Shown here: piece by piece, positions 60,901 through 64,000 of the stretch
How the letters are laid out: every line of letters starts with the position of its first letter
Numbering within the stretch: position 1 is the stretch's first letter
Assembly: GCF_901000735.1 (NCBI RefSeq)
Contig: NC_081545.1
Location: forward strand, 24,521,780 to 24,585,779
DNA from: Corylus avellana
Taxonomy: Eukaryota > Streptophyta > Magnoliopsida > Fagales > Betulaceae
Length of the DNA stretch: 64,000 nucleotides
Direction of reading: 5' to 3'
The notes under the pieces: model-generated
Seen by the model: only the letters and a program-made list of their open reading frames with translations
The model's database searches: none
Told to the model about the DNA's origin: nothing
Translations under genes and position numbers: made by a program

Positions 60901-62641
60901 TGATAGATTTTCAAATTGAACACTTCAAGTAATATTAGAAAGATGACAGTTTATGTCAGTTTTATCTAGTCATCATTGATGTGCCTTATGCACCACTATT
61001 ATGCCAGTTTTATCTTGTGGGTCCTATCCTTAAATGTTCTCAACACTTTTTTAATGATAAATATATATGTACGCAAGGCAATTTATTTCCTAAAATTTTT
61101 CCTAATTCCAAGGTAAAAAGTTTTATGTTAAAAATATTCAGGGCAATTTATTTCTTTTCATCTTTTTTGTTAAAGGGACCCCTAATTAAATATTTAAAAA
61201 TTACAGATTGCTATCTAAATATTATTATGATTCACAATGCACATTAAGAAAAAAAAAAAAAAAAAAATAGGGTCCGTTTGTTAAATGGTTCTGGCAAAGG
61301 TAAAGGCAACCTATTATTTCATTTTTTTAACATTTTTTTACTTTTTACATTACATTAATAACTTTTTATTACTATTCAAATAAAAAAATTATTACAAAAT
61401 AAATTTTTTTCATTTTTTCATACCAAATATTTTTACTTTTTCACTTTTTTTTTTTTAAAAAAATGTTCTTATTTTTTTTTCACATCAATCAATTTTTGCT
61501 ACATTATTGAACCGAAACCGAAACGAAAATTAGAAAAGGTGATCAAAATTAAGTTGTCATTTAACAAAACAATTTATAAAAAACAATGTTTATTAATGAT
61601 CAATTAGATTAAAAATTTCAAAGACTCTATTCCATTTGAGTTTCAGAAAGAGAACAAAAGTATGAGATTTCATTGATCATTAGGTCTATTAATATTCTTA
61701 GCCCCTTTCATTTTGTTTGTGAAAATAGACTCATTACGAAATATATGCTTTTAGAAACTTGGTAATTTAGTTATATTGCATTAATTAGAGTGCCAGATCC
61801 AATATTTAAACCATAATTACTTTTAACTTGGTTTAGTGTTACACATTAGAGAAGGACATGAGGAAGATCGATTGCCTTAACTTGCTCAAAAAGCAGTTTA
61901 TCAGACATCTTCTCTCAATGTACAGCAAAGGATCAGCTATAAATCACTTCCTAGACCTTAAAAATGAATCCCAGATAGCTACAAATAAAGAAGATATTCT
62001 CAAATCATTTGTTTTATTATTATAATATATCATTAACGCATAAAAAATAAAATAAAAGGAGAAACTGGAACTGAGATTTAATAATTACTGCTAAAGTTGA
62101 CAGGAACTTGAACTGCATACCTTAAGAAATCAGTAAAGACAGTTACCTTTCTCTCCCTCTCCCTCTTTGGAGCTCAAACATTCTCTCTCTTTCAAGCTCT
62201 TTTTTTAAAATTTTTTTTATTTTTTTTAATAATGAGTCCCTCTTTCAAGCTGAGAAAGGCAAAGCAGACCCATAGATACAGAAACCCTAAATATTAAAAC
62301 CCAAGTAAGAGAAAAACAAAAAAAACCCGACATTCAAAAACCTGTCAATCCGATTTGACATATACTTGTACACTGTGCTTCAATCTGCAACGGGAAAAGA
62401 GAAAGAGAGAGAAGAAAGGATGAGGGAACGTGTCATGAAACCAGTGGCTGTCAGCGCTCGTCTTCTCTCCCGCAATCCTCGTTCGAAATCCACAAGAACA
62501 CGAAAAACTTTTTCCAGAATAAGTGGAAGCAAATCCAAGCAAAAAATTTCTTTCACACTTTAATACATTCAAGCAAAGTAATATTTCTTCAAAATTTTGC
62601 AATATATATAAATACAGCAGAAACTAACACGCGCGCGCGCG

Positions 62642-62673
<32 letters not shown>

Positions 62674-62894
62674 GCAGCAATGAGAGAGAGAGAGAGAGAG
62701 AGAGAAAAGTACTCGGTGCTGCCGAACTCGGAGAGCTTGCCACGATTGGAGAAGATGATAAGGGCAACTTCAGCTTCACACAGCACAGAAAGCTCGAAGG
62801 CTTTCTTGAGCAAACCATTCCTGCGCTTTGAGAAGGTAACTTGGCGGTTGATCTTGTTCTCTATCCTCTCCAACACAACTCTTCCCCTCCCCAT
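54994..62894 (-). CDS. MIKC-type MADS-box transcription factor, AGL6/SEP superclade
   Basis: Eight minus-strand exons join in phase: 62894-62713 (182 bp), 59034-58947 (88), 58836-58775 (62), 58672-58573 (100), 56785-56744 (42), 56547-56506 (42), 56426-56290 (137) and 55084-54994 (91). They give 247 residues. The 62/100/42/42 pattern is the canonical MIKC K-box arrangement. Residues 1-60 are the DNA-binding MADS domain ([38 protein letters not shown]), which binds CArG boxes in the nucleus as dimers. The K-box coiled coil spans about 85-172 ([20 protein letters not shown]). The C-terminus is short and odd ([10 protein letters not shown]...NEAWLL). Relatives act in floral-meristem and organ identity; which process here is unknown. 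Oddities: Ser replaces the usual Tyr in GKLSEFGS, and the tail lacks the usual GWVL/GWML ending. Intron 1 is 3.7 kb. AGL6-like is my best guess; SEP-like is the alternative. Confidence 0.92.
55622..55721. other. Assembly gap (100 N)
   Basis: A round 100-N run, the usual placeholder for a scaffold gap of unknown size, inside intron 7 of the MADS gene. Confidence 0.99.
55864..56074 (-). mobile_element. tRNA-derived SINE in MADS intron 7
   Basis: On the minus strand there is an A box 'tggctcggtggcg' (56062-56050), a B box 'ggttcgaaacc' (56008-55998) and a poly(A) tail (plus-strand T-run 55865-55883). The target-site duplication is 12 bp with one mismatch: 'tgtaatagttga' at 55852-55863 and 'tgtaatggttga' at 56075-56086. 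Confidence 0.85.
57505..57830 (-). mobile_element. Possible poly(A)-tailed retroposon in MADS intron 4
   Basis: A plus-strand T-run of about 22 bases (57508-57529) is followed by moderately GC-rich non-coding text, consistent with a minus-strand retroposed sequence. No Pol III boxes were recognised and no clear target-site duplication was found. Confidence 0.4.
57879..58061. mobile_element. TIR MITE in MADS intron 4
   Basis: Same family as 19666-19821: 'agaaatgctacatttctc' at one end, inverse 'gccgcacttct' at the other, and 'ccaaaagttggttctcaa' inside. It is flanked by a 10-bp direct repeat 'ttaattgtaa' at 57869-57878 and 58062-58071. Confidence 0.7.
58247..58486. mobile_element. MITE copy A in MADS intron 4
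   Basis: Starts 'agggtgcgtttggcaaagg'. Its AT-rich body ('actttttcattctacacatt', 'tttttcacatcaa') matches copy B at 61267-61500 in intron 1. Confidence 0.55.
59330..59760. other. GC-richer insert in MADS intron 1
   Basis: Open on the minus strand for about 110 codons, but the peptide matches no family I know and shows no domain. It may be transposon debris. Confidence 0.3.
59796..59875. repeat. Tandem duplication, 39-bp unit
   Basis: 'gtcacttttgtatcactctt' ... 'ctttaagaatgaa' is repeated twice head to tail with no visible differences, in MADS intron 1. A third partial inverse lies near 59960. Confidence 0.85.
61267..61500. mobile_element. MITE copy B in MADS intron 1
   Basis: 'agggtccgtttgttaaatgg' start, then 'ttttttcataccaaatattt' and 'tttttcacatcaatc'. 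Homologous to copy A at 58247-58486. Confidence 0.55.
62629..62705. repeat. Compound microsatellite at start of MADS intron 1
   Basis: (CG)n about 62630-62641, (AT)n about 62645-62673 and (GA)n about 62683-62704, ending 8 bases from the exon 1 donor at 62712. Confidence 0.92.

Positions 62895-62895
<1 letters not shown>

Positions 62896-62931
<36 letters not shown>
62896..62931 (-). promoter_or_regulatory. GAGA microsatellite immediately 5' of MADS ATG
   Basis: About 18 GA units on the coding strand end 1 base before the ATG at 62894. GA repeats near the start of plant developmental genes are binding sites for BASIC PENTACYSTEINE (GAGA-binding) proteins. A second CT tract lies at 62992-63006. 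Regulation is inferred from this known association. Confidence 0.55.
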
Positions 62932-62932
<1 letters not shown>

Positions 62933-64000
62933 GCTTCTGCAAAACCTAAAGCACAAAGAGCTCTCTGATCTGAGTGATCAATATGTTCATTTCTCTCTCT
63001 CTCTCAATCAATCCTTTGGTGGTTAAGATAGACTTCGACATAACAATAATATTCATATTAATGTGCGCGTGCGTTTACATAAAGAAGAGAGAAGATGTAG
63101 AGAAAAGAAAAATAGAGGATTGTTCCCATTATAGCTGCTACTAAAAGAATTACCCAATATAGTGAAAGTAAAAGAAATCTATGTTTTTTCCCTGATATTT
63201 TTTGTGCTATTTCTTTCCACTTTCAGAAACTGACTTGAAAACGATATTTACAGTGCTTTTTTCCCCCCCATTGCCTTTTCCTCTTCTCTTTCCACGCTTT
63301 CACTGAGGGTGATGAGGGTAGCTGTGGGGACTAATCTTGAATGAATGACGGACGTGGTCACGTGGCAGTGATACGTGTCGAGCTGCGTACAGTGGGTTTT
63401 TTGCATCTTTTGGAAAATGGTGAAGAGTCATAGCCTCTGTGTTGTTCCCATTTGTACCGCCTAACTGAAAATGACCTTCACTTTCATCTGCCGCTCTTTG
63501 GATTTTTATTGGTCAAACTACTTTCATGTGGGGGATTATCCATTGTTTGCAAGGCAAAGGACCGTTTGGCAATTTTCTTTCTTTTAAGAACAAGAAACAT
63601 CTGAAGACACCAGAAAATCAGTTTTGTTTCTTTCCCTGGTACTCTTTCCTCCGCGTTTTTTTTCTCCAACTCATCAGACAAATAATGTAGCATGCTTTAT
63701 TTCTTTTCCTTAAACTCATGATGTTTAAATTAATTATGAGGTACTAGTACTTTGGTGTTTTAAAGTATTTTGATGTGAAATAAAGATAAAAGTTGCTTTG
63801 TTTTTATTTTGTTCGACTGTGTTTACTAATGGCTTGAGACAAAAAATAAAAAATAAAAATAAAAATTGGCCTAAAATTATAGTAAAATTTGATTGGCGTA
63901 TAAAAAAAAAAAAAACAATATTTGATATGAAAAAAATGACAAAAAAAAAAATAAAATTGTTTTGTATTAATTTTTTGGAAAAACTTAACTTTAGATTCAT
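62932..64000 (-). promoter_or_regulatory. 5' leader and promoter region of the MADS gene
   Basis: About 1.07 kb upstream of the start codon. It contains ACGT cores (ggtcacgtggcagtgatacgtg, near 63356-63379) that resemble G-box/ABRE elements. A short purine/pyrimidine leader is present. No CArG box was confirmed by eye. No other gene is seen up to the window edge. Confidence 0.4.

Overview
The window is nuclear DNA from a flowering plant, most likely a woody eudicot in a draft assembly. The signs are many short GT-AG exons, AT-rich introns, plant-only gene families (MIKC MADS-box, plant fructokinase, DUF4378/TRM-like, DUF662), abundant LTR retrotransposons and MITEs, and runs of N at 39961-39980, 52766-53010 and 55622-55721. 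I cannot name the species from sequence alone. There are no rRNA, tRNA, CRISPR or prokaryotic features.

Four host genes are supported exon by exon, with junction phases that agree. (1) A plus-strand DUF3741/DUF4378 (TRM/LONGIFOLIA-like) gene, 1069-3698, 4 exons, 651 aa. (2) A minus-strand DUF662 / RAB6-interacting-golgin-like coiled-coil gene, 12173-17151, 8 exons, 266 aa. (3) A minus-strand fructokinase gene, 19147-24546, 7 exons, 348 aa. (4) A minus-strand MIKC-type MADS-box gene of the AGL6/SEPALLATA superclade, 54994-62894, 8 exons, 247 aa. Its first intron is 3.7 kb and a GA microsatellite abuts its ATG. The four look functionally unrelated: neighbours on a chromosome, not a cluster or pathway.

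The middle (about 25.8-50 kb) is a transposon graveyard. A degraded Copia element (gag 26290-26880, reverse transcriptase 34569-35330) is interrupted by what looks like one minus-strand Gypsy element. That insert is really two lineages fused. The left part (26881 to about 32330) has a 3' LTR and a chromovirus-type protease-RT-RNaseH-integrase. The right part (about 32330-34568) has an Athila/Tat-type gag, primer binding site and 1368-bp 5' LTR. The integrase of the left part carries a further 1553-bp solo LTR (27823-29375) with a perfect 5-bp target-site duplication.

Further right is an almost complete Copia element (40727-47645) with 306-bp LTRs about 97% identical and a perfect 5-bp target-site duplication. 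A 983-bp non-autonomous hAT element (43593-44575) sits inside its pol, with a perfect 8-bp duplication. Three foldback Mutator-like MITEs with perfect 9-bp duplications (38881-39375, 39866-40145, 48287-49054) surround it; the last is a very long inverted repeat.

The remaining intergenic DNA holds hAT-like MITEs, tRNA-derived SINEs, a degenerate minisatellite of about 20-bp units (50700-51360), microsatellites and tandem duplications. I found no convincing new biochemical system. The most unusual structures are the chimeric Gypsy composite, the CGATCG motif shared by LTRs of different lineages, the long-inverted-repeat MITE and the divergent MADS-box protein.
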